From Streptococcus oralis (GTDB taxonomy: Bacteria; Bacillota; Bacilli; Lactobacillales; Streptococcaceae), in the NCBI RefSeq assembly GCF_019929345.1, contig NZ_JAHZPJ010000006.1, positions 1 to 64,000 on the forward strand: a stretch of 64,000 nucleotides of DNA, given 5' to 3'. Below are positions 20,566 through 29,006 of the stretch, one piece after another; within the stretch, counting starts at the first letter, position 1, and each line of letters starts with the position of its first letter. Made by a program: the position numbers and the translations under genes. A model generated the notes under the pieces. The model had not been told where the DNA came from, ran no database searches, and saw only the letters and a list, made by a program, of their open reading frames with translations.

Positions 20566-20752
20566 AAGGAGTAAACAATGTTTAAAAAATTGACTTTCCA
20601 CTGCGTCAGTGGAAGAGAACTCCTTACGGTCGGACTGCCCCACGCTCAGCACTAGGGTGCTGAGCTAGACGCAGTATTAACTCGTCTTGCCTCGTATAAT
20701 CGATGAGGCAGACTCGTGTCGCAAGAAAACATTTTTTATTAAGGAGTAAACA
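20566..20752 (+). repeat. Duplicated glyQ start region enclosing a hairpin-rich element
   Basis: AAGGAGTAAACAATGT occurs twice, at 20566-20581 and 20741-20756, and the next ~19 bases of each copy also match with about five changes. The first copy opens a 25-codon frame (20578-20655) starting MFKKLTF, nearly the same as glyQ (MSKKLTF). Between the copies lie ACTGCGTC/GACGCAGT (20600-20607 / 20668-20675), a perfect 9-bp hairpin GCTCAGCAC/GTGCTGAGC (20644-20652 / 20657-20665) and GTCTTGCCTC/GAGGCAGAC (20684-20693 / 20705-20713). I do not recognise the element. Confidence 0.75.
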
Positions 20753-21670
20753 ATGTCTAAGAAATTAACATTTCAAGAAATTATTTTGACTTTGCAGCAA
20801 TTTTGGAATGACCAAGGTTGTATGCTCATGCAGGCTTACGACAATGAAAAAGGTGCAGGGACGATGAGTCCTTACACTTTCCTTCGCGCTATCGGACCTG
20901 AGCCATGGAATGCGGCTTATGTGGAGCCATCACGTCGTCCTGCTGACGGTCGTTACGGGGAAAACCCTAACCGTCTATACCAACACCACCAATTCCAAGT
21001 GGTTATGAAGCCTTCTCCATCAAATATCCAGGAACTTTACCTTGAGTCTTTGGAAAAATTGGGTATCAATCCTTTGGAACACGATATTCGTTTCGTTGAA
21101 GATAACTGGGAAAACCCATCAACTGGATCAGCTGGTCTTGGTTGGGAAGTTTGGCTTGACGGGATGGAAATCACTCAGTTCACTTACTTCCAACAAGTTG
21201 GTGGATTGGCAACTGGTCCTGTGACTGCGGAAGTTACCTACGGTTTGGAACGCTTGGCTTCTTACATCCAAGAAGTGGACTCTGTCTATGATATCGAGTG
21301 GGCCGATGGTGTAAAATACGGAGAAATTTTTATCCAGCCTGAGTATGAGCATTCAAAATATTCGTTTGAAATTTCTGACCAAGAGATGTTGCTTGAAAAC
21401 TTTGATAAGTTTGAAAAAGAAGCTGGCCGTGCATTAGAAGAAGGCCTGGTTCACCCTGCCTATGACTATGTTCTCAAATGTTCACACACCTTTAACTTGC
21501 TTGACGCGCGTGGTGCCGTATCTGTAACCGAGCGTGCAGGCTATATCGCTCGTATTCGTAACTTGGCCCGTGTCGTAGCTAAAACTTTTGTCGCAGAACG
21601 CAAACGCCTAGGCTACCCACTTTTAGATGAAGCAACACGAGCTAAACTCCTAGCAGAAGATGCAGAATAG
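20753..21670 (+). CDS. glyQ: Glycine--tRNA ligase alpha subunit
   Basis: 305 residues, the catalytic alpha chain of the bacterial alpha2beta2 glycyl-tRNA synthetase. Signatures: [37 protein letters not shown] and [10 protein letters not shown] near the N-terminus; class II motifs in the [12 protein letters not shown] region. The ATG at 20753 follows AAGGAGTAAACA. A near-copy of this whole start region lies 175 bases upstream. It is 263 bases from glyS, which is unusually far for this pair. Confidence 0.97.
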   Translation: MSKKLTFQEIILTLQQFWNDQGCMLMQAYDNEKGAGTMSPYTFLRAIGPEPWNAAYVEPSRRPADGRYGENPNRLYQHHQFQVVMKPSPSNIQELYLESLEKLGINPLEHDIRFVEDNWENPSTGSAGLGWEVWLDGMEITQFTYFQQVGGLATGPVTAEVTYGLERLASYIQEVDSVYDIEWADGVKYGEIFIQPEYEHSKYSFEISDQEMLLENFDKFEKEAGRALEEGLVHPAYDYVLKCSHTFNLLDARGAVSVTERAGYIARIRNLARVVAKTFVAERKRLGYPLLDEATRAKLLAEDAE

Positions 21671-21724
21671 TAAGTAATACTGTGCTCTAAAATCGTTAAA
21701 GGCAAGTCGAAGACTTGCTAAAGG

Positions 21725-21897
21725 GATATGCACCGCCGTACTGTTATGTGGGGATTTTTGAAACCTTGGGTTCAAAAATCAGTCAGCTAAATCCACTTTG
21801 ATGAGAGTGTTGGAAATCTTAGTTTATTTGGTATAAGATTTCCTTACAGACTCACAAAAGTTAGTTAGCAACGTCCCCAGTACCTAAGGTGCATATC
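21725..21897 (+). repeat. Multi-stem structured element between glyQ and glyS
   Basis: Perfect 10-bp outer stem GATATGCACC (21725-21734) / GGTGCATATC (21888-21897). Nested inside are GTACTG (21738-21743) / CAGTAC (21878-21883), GGGG (21750-21753) / CCCC (21875-21878, sharing one base with the previous stem), and two perfect 10-bp hairpins: GATTTTTGAA/TTCAAAAATC (21753-21780) and GGAAATCTTA/TAAGATTTCC (21812-21843). A further hairpin GCAAGTC/GACTTGC stands just upstream (21702-21718). No open frame and no T-box sequence. It could be a mobile MITE-like element or a structured RNA. Confidence 0.7.
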
Positions 21898-21933
21898 AAA
21901 AGAAAAGATTGAAGAAGATGTAAAGGAAAAAAT

Positions 21934-23970
21934 ATGACAAAAAACTTATTAGTAGAACTCGGTCTTGAAGAGTTACCAGCCTACGTAGTAACTCCTAGTG
22001 AAAAACAACTAGGTGAAAAAATGGCAGCCTTCCTCAAGGAAAATCGCCTGTCTTTTGAAGCCATTCAAACCTTCTCAACACCACGTCGTTTGGCTGTTCG
22101 TGTCACTGGTCTTGCAGACAAACAGTCTGATTTGACAGAAGATTTCAAGGGTCCAGCAAAGAAGATTGCCTTGGATAGTGATGGAAACTTCACCAAAGCA
22201 GCTCAAGGATTTGTCCGTGGGAAAGGCTTAACGGTTGAAGATATTGAATTCCGTGAAATCAAGGGTGAAGAATATGTCTATGTTACCAAGGAAGAAGTGG
22301 GGCAACCAGTTGAAGCCATTGTTCCTGGCGTTGTAGACGTCCTGAAGTCACTAACTTTCCCTGTCAGTATGCACTGGGCTAACAACACTTTTGAATATAT
22401 CCGCCCTGTACACACTTTGACAGTTCTCTTGGACGAGCAAGAGTTTGATTTGGATTTCCTTGATATCAAGGGCGGTCGTGTGAGTCGCGGTCATCGTTTC
22501 TTGGGACAAGAAACTAAGATTCAGTCAGCATTGAGCTATGAAGAATACCTTCGTAAGCAGTTTGTAATCGCAGATCCTCGTGAACGTGAGCAAATGATTG
22601 TTGACCAAATCAAGGCAATCGAAGCTGAACATGGGGTACGTATCGAAATTGATGCTGACTTGCTGAACGAAGTCTTGAACTTGGTTGAATACCCAACTGC
22701 CTTTATGGGAAGTTTTGATGCCAAATACCTTGAAGTTCCAGAAGAAGTCTTAGTGACTTCGATGAAGGAGCATCAACGTTACTTCGTTGTCCGAGATCAA
22801 GATGGCAAGCTCTTGCCAAACTTTATTTCTGTTCGTAACGGAAACGCAGAGCATTTGGAAAATGTTATTAAAGGAAATGAAAAAGTCTTGGTAGCTCGCT
22901 TGGAAGACGGTGAATTTTTCTGGCGTGAAGACCAAAAATTGGTGATTTCAGATCTTGTTGAAAAATTAAACAATGTGACTTTCCATGAGAAGATTGGTTC
23001 CCTTCGTGAACACATGATTCGTACAGGTCAGATTGCCATTCTCTTAGCAGAGAAAGCGGGCCTATCAGTGGATGAAACAGTTGACCTAGCTCGTGCAGCA
23101 GCCATTTACAAGTTTGACTTGTTGACGGGTATGGTTGGTGAGTTTGATGAACTCCAAGGTATTATGGGTGAGAAATATGCCCTTCTTGCTGGTGAAACTC
23201 CAGCAGTTGCAGCAGCCATTCGTGAACACTACATGCCGACAGCTGCTGAAGGCGAACTTCCAGAGAGCAAGGTGGGAGCCATTCTAGCCATTGCAGACAA
23301 ATTGGATACGATTTTGAGTTTCTTCTCAGTAGGCTTGATTCCATCAGGTTCTAATGACCCTTATGCCCTTCGTCGTGCGACGCAAGGTGTGGTTCGTATC
23401 TTGGATGCCTTTGGTTGGCATTTTGCTATGGATGAGCTGATTGATAGCCTTTATGCTTTGAAATTTGACAGTTTGACTTATGAAAATAAAGCAGAGGTTA
23501 TGGACTTTATCAAGGCTCGTGTTGATAAGATGATGGGCTCTACTCCAAAAGATATCAAGGAAGCAGTTCTCGCAGGTTCAAACTTTGTTGTGGCGGATAT
23601 GCTAGAAGCAGCAAGTGCTCTTGTAGAAGCAAGCAAGAAAGAAGACTTCAAATCATCTGTCGAATCCCTCTCACGTGCCTTCAATTTGGCTGAGAAGGCA
23701 GAAGGCTCTGATGCGTTTGATTCTGCTCTCTTTGAGAATGAAGAAGAGAAAGCTTTGGCGGAGACAGTAGAATCATTAGTTTTATCAGGAACTGCAAGCC
23801 AGCAATTAGAACAACTCTTTGCGCTTAGTCCAGTTATTGATGCTTTCTTTGAAAATACCATGGTAATGGCCGAAGATCAGGCTGTCCGTCAAAATCGTTT
23901 GGCCATCTTGTCACAACTAACCAAGAAAGCAGCTAAGCTCGCTCGTTTTAACCAAATCAATACTAAATAA
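21934..23970 (+). CDS. glyS: Glycine--tRNA ligase beta subunit
   Basis: 678 residues, the tRNA-recognition beta chain that pairs with GlyQ. Signatures: [15 protein letters not shown] at the start, [32 protein letters not shown], the HD-like core [24 protein letters not shown] and the C-terminal anticodon-binding helical domain. AAAGGAAAAA precedes the ATG. The DUF896 gene follows after 41 bases. Confidence 0.97.
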   Translation: MTKNLLVELGLEELPAYVVTPSEKQLGEKMAAFLKENRLSFEAIQTFSTPRRLAVRVTGLADKQSDLTEDFKGPAKKIALDSDGNFTKAAQGFVRGKGLTVEDIEFREIKGEEYVYVTKEEVGQPVEAIVPGVVDVLKSLTFPVSMHWANNTFEYIRPVHTLTVLLDEQEFDLDFLDIKGGRVSRGHRFLGQETKIQSALSYEEYLRKQFVIADPREREQMIVDQIKAIEAEHGVRIEIDADLLNEVLNLVEYPTAFMGSFDAKYLEVPEEVLVTSMKEHQRYFVVRDQDGKLLPNFISVRNGNAEHLENVIKGNEKVLVARLEDGEFFWREDQKLVISDLVEKLNNVTFHEKIGSLREHMIRTGQIAILLAEKAGLSVDETVDLARAAAIYKFDLLTGMVGEFDELQGIMGEKYALLAGETPAVAAAIREHYMPTAAEGELPESKVGAILAIADKLDTILSFFSVGLIPSGSNDPYALRRATQGVVRILDAFGWHFAMDELIDSLYALKFDSLTYENKAEVMDFIKARVDKMMGSTPKDIKEAVLAGSNFVVADMLEAASALVEASKKEDFKSSVESLSRAFNLAEKAEGSDAFDSALFENEEEKALAETVESLVLSGTASQQLEQLFALSPVIDAFFENTMVMAEDQAVRQNRLAILSQLTKKAAKLARFNQINTK

Positions 23971-24011
23971 ACTCAGTCAAACGGACTGTATCTTATCACA
24001 AAGGAGAAAAA

Positions 24012-24269
24012 ATGGATCCGAAAAAAATCGCTCGTATCAACGAGCTTGCCAAAAAGAAAAAAACAGAAGGCTTGACTTCTGCTGAAAAAGTGGAACAAGC
24101 TAAACTTCGCGAGGAATATATCGAAGGCTATCGTCGTTCTGTTCGTCACCACGTCGAGGGAATCAAAATTGTGGACGAGGAAGGAAATGACGTCACACCA
24201 GAAAAACTACGTCAGGTACAACGTGAAAAAGGTTTGCATGGCCGTAGTTTAGATGATCCAAATTCATAA
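24012..24269 (+). CDS. DUF896 (YnzC family) protein
   Basis: 85 residues, cytosolic, highly charged. It matches the DUF896 / UPF0291 family ([18 protein letters not shown]... [18 protein letters not shown]). Bacillus relatives include SOS-operon YneB/YnzC-type small proteins of unclear role. AAAGGAG precedes the ATG. It ends the glyQS operon ahead of a strong terminator. Confidence 0.88.
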   Translation: MDPKKIARINELAKKKKTEGLTSAEKVEQAKLREEYIEGYRRSVRHHVEGIKIVDEEGNDVTPEKLRQVQREKGLHGRSLDDPNS

Positions 24270-24274
24270 AATTC

Positions 24275-24309
24275 AAGGGTTTTGTAGATCATCTACAAAA
24301 CCCTTTTTT
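24275..24309 (+). terminator. Terminator of the glyQS-DUF896 operon
   Basis: AAGGGTTTTGTAGA pairs with TCTACAAAACCCTT around TCA, followed by TTTT. Confidence 0.9.
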
Positions 24310-24325
24310 GGTAATAATAAAAAAA

Positions 24326-24349
24326 GAAGGAGCCAAATGGCTCCTTTTT
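24326..24349 (-). terminator. Terminator of the FMN reductase / apbE cluster
   Basis: AAGGAGCC / GGCTCCTT around AAAT. It lies just past the minus-strand stop at 24356, with poly-A on the plus strand giving the U-run. Confidence 0.75.
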
Positions 24350-24355
24350 GGTTTT

Positions 24356-25600
24356 TTAGTTGCTTGCGCCAGAAGTAGCGTCTGCGTCACCACCGTGGCC
24401 TCCAGCGTCCCCTGAATCAGAAGCGCCAGAAGTAGCATCGGCATCTCCATGACCTCCAGCAGCAGGAGCAAATGGTCCGCTACCACCTACCAAACGTTGA
24501 CCAGTTTCTTTTAGGTACCAGTCAAGCCATGGTTGGAAGTTAAAGACGATTTCATTGATTCCAGCGTATGATCCATCAGGATAGTACATAGCTTGGTAGT
24601 TGTGAGTGTTGATAACACCTGCAGGAGAACCTGGAACGATAGTACGGACGTATTCTTGGTTTCCGTTACGAAGTGTTCCGATAACCCACTCTACATTCTT
24701 CATACGTGCTGGTGGAAGAGAATTATGAACAGTCGACATACGGTTACCTGATTGAGGTGGCACACGTTTGGCAAACATGGTGTCTGGATCTTGGTGAGCG
24801 TTGTTGTAGTAGAGGAATTGGTTGTTGTCGTCAGCATATGTCAATTCAAATGGCATAGCTTTCAAGAACATATCGATTTGGTTAACTGTCAAGATACCGT
24901 GGTCCAATTTGACATAGGTATCACCAGAAACAGCTCCAGTGATTGCAGCAACTTTTTCTACCCATTCTGGATCGTCAGGATCAACTTCCGTAATGGTTGT
25001 AGCAATTGGTTTTCCACAATCCAAGTCTTCTGGTTCGATTGGTTTTGGTTTTTTCAATTTCGAAACGACTCCTACGTATTTTACAAAGTTATCTAAGCAA
25101 GTCTCAAGGAATTTAACAGTTCCTTCGTTGGTGATATTTCCGTTGTTATCAAAAGCTTCCTTAGCTTTACCAAGAAGGAATTCGTTACCTGGAAGCGTGT
25201 AGGCATTAACACCTGGAGCGTCAAGGATCTTACGAAGGTGAACTTGGGCACGAGAAGTTCCTTGGTCATAGTATGATGCTCCCACAATCATAACAGGTTT
25301 GTTTTCAAATGGATGAACTTCGTATGAAAGCCATTCGAGTACAGATTTGAGTGAAGCTGAGATAGTGTGGTTGTGCTCAGGAGTAGCGATAATAACACCA
25401 TCAGCACGCGTAATCTTGTTATACAAGAAACGCAATTGGAAGCTTTCGTCCCATTTTTCGTCTTGGTTAAACATTGGAACTTCGTCGATTTCAAGAACTT
25501 CTAATTCAAATTTGAATTTAAAATTGCGACGGATAAATTCCAAGAGTTTGCGGTTATATGATTGATCGTAGTTTGATCCAACAAGTCCAACAAATTTCAT
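24356..25600 (-). CDS. NAD(P)H-dependent FMN reductase with C-terminal domain and two flavinylation-like motifs
   Basis: 414 residues. Residues 1-185 form a flavodoxin-like NADPH-FMN reductase (GLVGSNYDQSYNRKLLEF, IIATPEHNHTISASLKSVLEW, GASYYDQGTSRAQVHLR). Residues about 225-370 form a second domain resembling DUF438/PAS-type sensory or haem-binding modules (ELTYADDNNQFLYYNN, KNVEWVIGTLRNGNQEYVRT). The Gly-rich tail (382-414) repeats AGGHGDADATSGAS. Each copy contains DATSGAS (388-394 and 407-413), matching the Dxx(S/T)GA(S/T) motif on which ApbE attaches FMN. apbE lies 0.6 kb downstream of the promoter-proximal end, on the same strand. No signal peptide. Confidence 0.85.
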   Translation of the reverse strand: MKFVGLVGSNYDQSYNRKLLEFIRRNFKFKFELEVLEIDEVPMFNQDEKWDESFQLRFLYNKITRADGVIIATPEHNHTISASLKSVLEWLSYEVHPFENKPVMIVGASYYDQGTSRAQVHLRKILDAPGVNAYTLPGNEFLLGKAKEAFDNNGNITNEGTVKFLETCLDNFVKYVGVVSKLKKPKPIEPEDLDCGKPIATTITEVDPDDPEWVEKVAAITGAVSGDTYVKLDHGILTVNQIDMFLKAMPFELTYADDNNQFLYYNNAHQDPDTMFAKRVPPQSGNRMSTVHNSLPPARMKNVEWVIGTLRNGNQEYVRTIVPGSPAGVINTHNYQAMYYPDGSYAGINEIVFNFQPWLDWYLKETGQRLVGGSGPFAPAAGGHGDADATSGASDSGDAGGHGGDADATSGASN

Positions 25601-25617
25601 TCTTTCGGTCTCCTATC

Positions 25618-26223
25618 TTACAAATTTTCCCAGTCAAATTCTTCTGCATCTTTACGAAGCAATTCTTGTACATTGCGCAATTTTTCAGTAATCTTCACAA
25701 AGATACGGAAGTCATCAAAAATGGCATCCAATTTCTTGATGACGTCAAGGTCAACCAAGTCACCACTTGGGTTAAATGCTTGAAGAGAGTGTGAGAGCAA
25801 GAATTCATCTGGAAGAACATTTGCCTTGATTTCAGGAGCGTTCAAGATTTGACGAAGTTGCAATTGGGCACGAGATGAACCAAGTGTGCCGTATGAAGCA
25901 CCAGTAATCATGATTGGTTTGTTCAAAAGTGGGTAGATACCGTAAGATAGCCAAGCAAGAGCGCTCATCAAAACTGCAGGGATAGAGTGGTCGTACTCAG
26001 GAGTACCGATAATAACACCATCAGATGCTTCAATTTTAGCTGCAATTTCAAGAATTTCAGCGGGAAGAAGTTTATCTGCTGGTTTGTTGAAAACAGGGAT
26101 GTCCTTGATTTCAACGAGTTCAATTTCAGCTTTATCAGCAAAGTGTTTTTGCATGTATTGGAGCAATTGGCGGTTTGTAGAACGTTTAGAGTTCGTTCCA
26201 ACAATGGCAATAAGTTTTAGCAT
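25618..26223 (-). CDS. NADPH-dependent FMN reductase
   Basis: 201 residues of flavodoxin-like fold. IVGTNSKRSTNRQLLQYM binds FMN phosphate, and IIGTPEYDHSIPAVLMSALAWLSYG and ITGASYGTLGSSRAQLQLRQIL follow. It resembles the N-terminal half of the 414-residue protein that it precedes by 17 bases, so the pair probably arose by duplication. It lacks the second domain and the DATSGAS tail. It lies 18 bases after apbE in the same orientation, so apbE, this gene and the long reductase form one minus-strand operon. Confidence 0.9.
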   Translation of the reverse strand: MLKLIAIVGTNSKRSTNRQLLQYMQKHFADKAEIELVEIKDIPVFNKPADKLLPAEILEIAAKIEASDGVIIGTPEYDHSIPAVLMSALAWLSYGIYPLLNKPIMITGASYGTLGSSRAQLQLRQILNAPEIKANVLPDEFLLSHSLQAFNPSGDLVDLDVIKKLDAIFDDFRIFVKITEKLRNVQELLRKDAEEFDWENL

Positions 26224-26241
26224 GAGATTTCCTTTCTCTTT

Positions 26242-27204
26242 TTACATAATACAATTTTGAAGGCCTGAAGAACATGCAAGGCGTCCCTCTTTGTCGATGA
26301 GGATGGCTTCAATGCCATCTATACTTTCGACTTGCCAGAGGATAGAAGCGCTTCGTTCTCCAAAAAGGCGGGTTGTCCAAATCTCACCATCAACGGATTT
26401 ATCAGAGACAATCGTTAGGCTAGCAAGATCGGTTTCGACAGGAAATCCTGTCTCACTATCAAAGATATGGTGATAGTCTTTGCCATCTACTGTCAGGTGG
26501 CGTTCATAGATACCTGAAGTGACAACGGATTTGTTAGAAGCAGGGATAGTTAGGAGATGATTGCCACGAGGATTTCGCGGATCTTGAATCCCAATCTGCC
26601 AGGCTTTCCCTTCTTTGGCTTGGTTATTCCCGATGGTGAGGATATTCCCTCCGAGATTGATCAAGGCAGAGGTGACACCGTGAACTTTCAAATACTGGGC
26701 AACCTTATCGGCACTATAGCCCTTGGCTAAGCAACCTAAATCAAGCTTCATTCCTTTCTTCTCTAAAAAGACAGTAGAGCTAGTCGAATCCAACTTGATA
26801 AAATGCGGGTCAACTAGAGGCAAGACAGCTTCTATTTCATTTGGCTTTGGAAGCCGTGCATCTGCAAAACCGATTCGCCAGGTTTGAATCAAGGGACCAA
26901 TACTGATATTGAGATGGCTAGATGGAGCTAGACTATGCTCGAGTCCAAGGGTAATCAGTTCAAACAGGTCAGGATGAACCTTAACAGGTGCGATTCCAGC
27001 CTGGTAGTTGATTTCCATCAGTTCGGATTCTTGACTATTGGCGTTGAAGCGGTATTCGAGCTCCTTGAGCAAATCAAATGCTCCTTGAAGCAGGGTTTCT
27101 GCCTGTTCATCTACTAATGAAATCGTGATAGTTGTTCCCATTAGCCGTTCAGAGTGCGAACGAAGAGGCACGCTACCAACTCCTTTCTTCTTATAGGAAA
27201 TCAT
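26242..27204 (-). CDS. apbE: FAD:protein FMN transferase (ApbE family), apparently cytosolic
   Basis: 320 residues. ApbE transfers FMN from FAD to a Ser/Thr of target proteins. Visible: RLMGTTITISLVDE opening, NANSQESELMEIN, LDLGCLAKGYSADKVAQYL, ALINLGGNILTIG, and the metal-binding YHHIFDSETGFPVETDLASLTIVSD. No signal peptide or lipobox: the N-terminus is MISYKKKGVGSVPLRS, unlike the exported lipoprotein ApbEs of many Firmicutes. It is the first gene of the FMN-reductase operon, whose last product carries two target-like motifs. An alternative start is ATG 27141. Confidence 0.93.
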   Translation of the reverse strand: MISYKKKGVGSVPLRSHSERLMGTTITISLVDEQAETLLQGAFDLLKELEYRFNANSQESELMEINYQAGIAPVKVHPDLFELITLGLEHSLAPSSHLNISIGPLIQTWRIGFADARLPKPNEIEAVLPLVDPHFIKLDSTSSTVFLEKKGMKLDLGCLAKGYSADKVAQYLKVHGVTSALINLGGNILTIGNNQAKEGKAWQIGIQDPRNPRGNHLLTIPASNKSVVTSGIYERHLTVDGKDYHHIFDSETGFPVETDLASLTIVSDKSVDGEIWTTRLFGERSASILWQVESIDGIEAILIDKEGRLACSSGLQNCIM

Positions 27205-27409
27205 TCAACATAAGATAGTTAGAGAAATTAAACCCCTTACATTTTCTTTCCATGTATCTAGCATACCATAAAGTCAGCGTTTTCACAAATGAATTTTGAC
27301 AAAAAGTCAAGAAATATGCTCAAAATTAATATGAAAACGATAGAAAAATTAGATTTATCAATGTTAAGTGTATTTTTTTCTGAAAAAAAGAGAATTCTGA
27401 GCAAATGCC

Positions 27410-27438
27410 TTGTAAACGCTAACAGTAAATGATATACT
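27410..27438 (+). promoter_or_regulatory. nox promoter with an overlapping cre site
   Basis: -35 TTGTAA (27410-27415), 17-base spacer, -10 TATACT (27433-27438) with extended TGA. TTGTAAACGCTAACA (27410-27424) fits every position of the CcpA cre consensus WTGNAARCGNWWWCA and covers the -35. Confidence 0.8.
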
Positions 27439-27476
27439 AGAAAGGTAAATCAAAAATTAAAGGTAGGAATTTTTCT

Positions 27477-28856
27477 ATGAGTAAAATCGTTGTAGTTGGT
27501 GCTAACCACGCTGGTACAGCTTGTATTAATACCATGTTGGACAACTTCGGACATGAGAACGAAATCGTAGTGTTTGACCAAAACTCAAATATTTCATTCC
27601 TTGGTTGTGGAATGGCGCTTTGGATCGGGGAACAAATTGACGGCCCAGAAGGTCTCTTCTACTCTGATAAAGAAAAATTGGAAGCAAAAGGTGCTAAAGT
27701 TTACATGAACTCACCAGTTCTTTCAATTGACTACGATAACAAAGTTGTGACTGCAGAAGTTGAAGGAAAAGAGCACAAAGAGTCTTATGATAAATTGATC
27801 TTTGCTACTGGTTCAACTCCAATCTTGCCTCCAATCGAAGGTGTTGAAATCGTTAAGGGAAATCGCGAATTCAAAGCAACTCTTGAAAATGTACAATTTG
27901 TTAAATTGTACCAAAACGCTGAAGAAGTTATTGAAAAACTTGAAGATAAGAGCAAACACCTTGAGCGCATTGCCGTTGTTGGTGGTGGTTACATCGGTGT
28001 AGAACTTGCTGAAGCCTTTGAGCGTCTTGGAAAAGAAGTGGTGCTTGTGGATATCGTGGACACTGTTTTGAACGGCTACTATGACAAAGACTTCACTCAA
28101 ATGATGGCGAAGAACTTGGAAGACCACAACATCCGCTTGGCGCTTGGTCAAACAGTTAAAGCAATCCAAGGTGATGGTAAAGTGGAACGCTTGGTAACAG
28201 ACAAAGAAACATTTGATGTGGATATGGTTGTTCTTGCAGTTGGTTTCCGTCCAAACACAGCTCTTGCGGATGGTAAGATTGAACTCTTCCGCAACGGTGC
28301 CTTCCTTGTAGACAAGAAACAAGAAACTTCTATTCCAGGTGTCTACGCTGTTGGTGACTGTGCGACTGTTTATGACAATGCACGTAAAGACACTAGCTAC
28401 ATCGCTCTTGCATCTAACGCTGTACGTACTGGTATTGTGGGTGCTTACAACGCTTGTGGTCATGAGTTGGAAGGAATCGGTGTTCAAGGATCAAACGGTA
28501 TTTCTATCTATGGTCTTCACATGGTTTCAACTGGTTTGACTCTTGAAAAAGCAAAAGCAGCTGGCTACAACGCTACTGAAACTGGCTTTAACGACCTTCA
28601 AAAACCAGAATTTATCAAACATGACAACCACGAAGTTGCCATCAAGATTGTCTTTGACAAAGATAGCCGCGAAATCCTTGGTGCGCAAATGGTGTCTCGT
28701 GACTCTGCAATCAGCATGGGAATCCACATGTTCTCACTTGCTATCCAAGAGCATGTAACAATTGATAAATTGGCCTTGACAGACCTCTTCTTCCTGCCAC
28801 ACTTCAATAAACCATACAACTACATCACTATGGCTGCACTTACAGCTGAAAAATAA
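27477..28856 (+). CDS. nox: H2O-forming NADH oxidase
   Basis: 459 residues, FAD enzyme that reduces O2 to water with NADH, regenerating NAD+ under aerobic growth. N-terminal FAD motif [16 protein letters not shown]; redox-active Cys44 in FLGCGMALW, which cycles through a sulfenic acid; NADH motif [20 protein letters not shown] near 165; FAD motif PGVYAVGDC. Single-Cys architecture and length match streptococcal Nox-2. A cre site in the promoter suggests CcpA control. It diverges from the apbE cluster. Confidence 0.96.
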   Translation: MSKIVVVGANHAGTACINTMLDNFGHENEIVVFDQNSNISFLGCGMALWIGEQIDGPEGLFYSDKEKLEAKGAKVYMNSPVLSIDYDNKVVTAEVEGKEHKESYDKLIFATGSTPILPPIEGVEIVKGNREFKATLENVQFVKLYQNAEEVIEKLEDKSKHLERIAVVGGGYIGVELAEAFERLGKEVVLVDIVDTVLNGYYDKDFTQMMAKNLEDHNIRLALGQTVKAIQGDGKVERLVTDKETFDVDMVVLAVGFRPNTALADGKIELFRNGAFLVDKKQETSIPGVYAVGDCATVYDNARKDTSYIALASNAVRTGIVGAYNACGHELEGIGVQGSNGISIYGLHMVSTGLTLEKAKAAGYNATETGFNDLQKPEFIKHDNHEVAIKIVFDKDSREILGAQMVSRDSAISMGIHMFSLAIQEHVTIDKLALTDLFFLPHFNKPYNYITMAALTAEK

Positions 28857-28867
28857 AAATTGACGAG

Positions 28868-28902
28868 CTATCTGGCCTTAAGTTAAGGTCAGATAGTTTT
28901 TT
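28868..28902 (+). terminator. nox terminator
   Basis: CTATCTG...CCTTAA / TTAAGG...CAGATAG hairpin followed by six T. Confidence 0.88.
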
Positions 28903-28938
28903 ATGTTGCTGTACCCGGACAATTAATGTTTTTCTATC

Positions 28939-28967
28939 TTGTACTTCATTCTAATCTGGCTTAAAAT
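28939..28967 (+). promoter_or_regulatory. pdxST promoter
   Basis: -35 TTGTAC (28939-28944), 17-base spacer, -10 TAAAAT (28962-28967). Confidence 0.65.
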
Positions 28968-29006
28968 GAAATGGTAGCTACTAATACAAGTGATGAGGGA
29001 GAAGAA

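Noticed and set aside
21671..21933. Second T-box or other known riboswitch between glyQ and glyS
   Set aside because: No T-box sequence (GGTGGNACCGCG) and no known aptamer core recognised; kept as an unexplained structured element instead.
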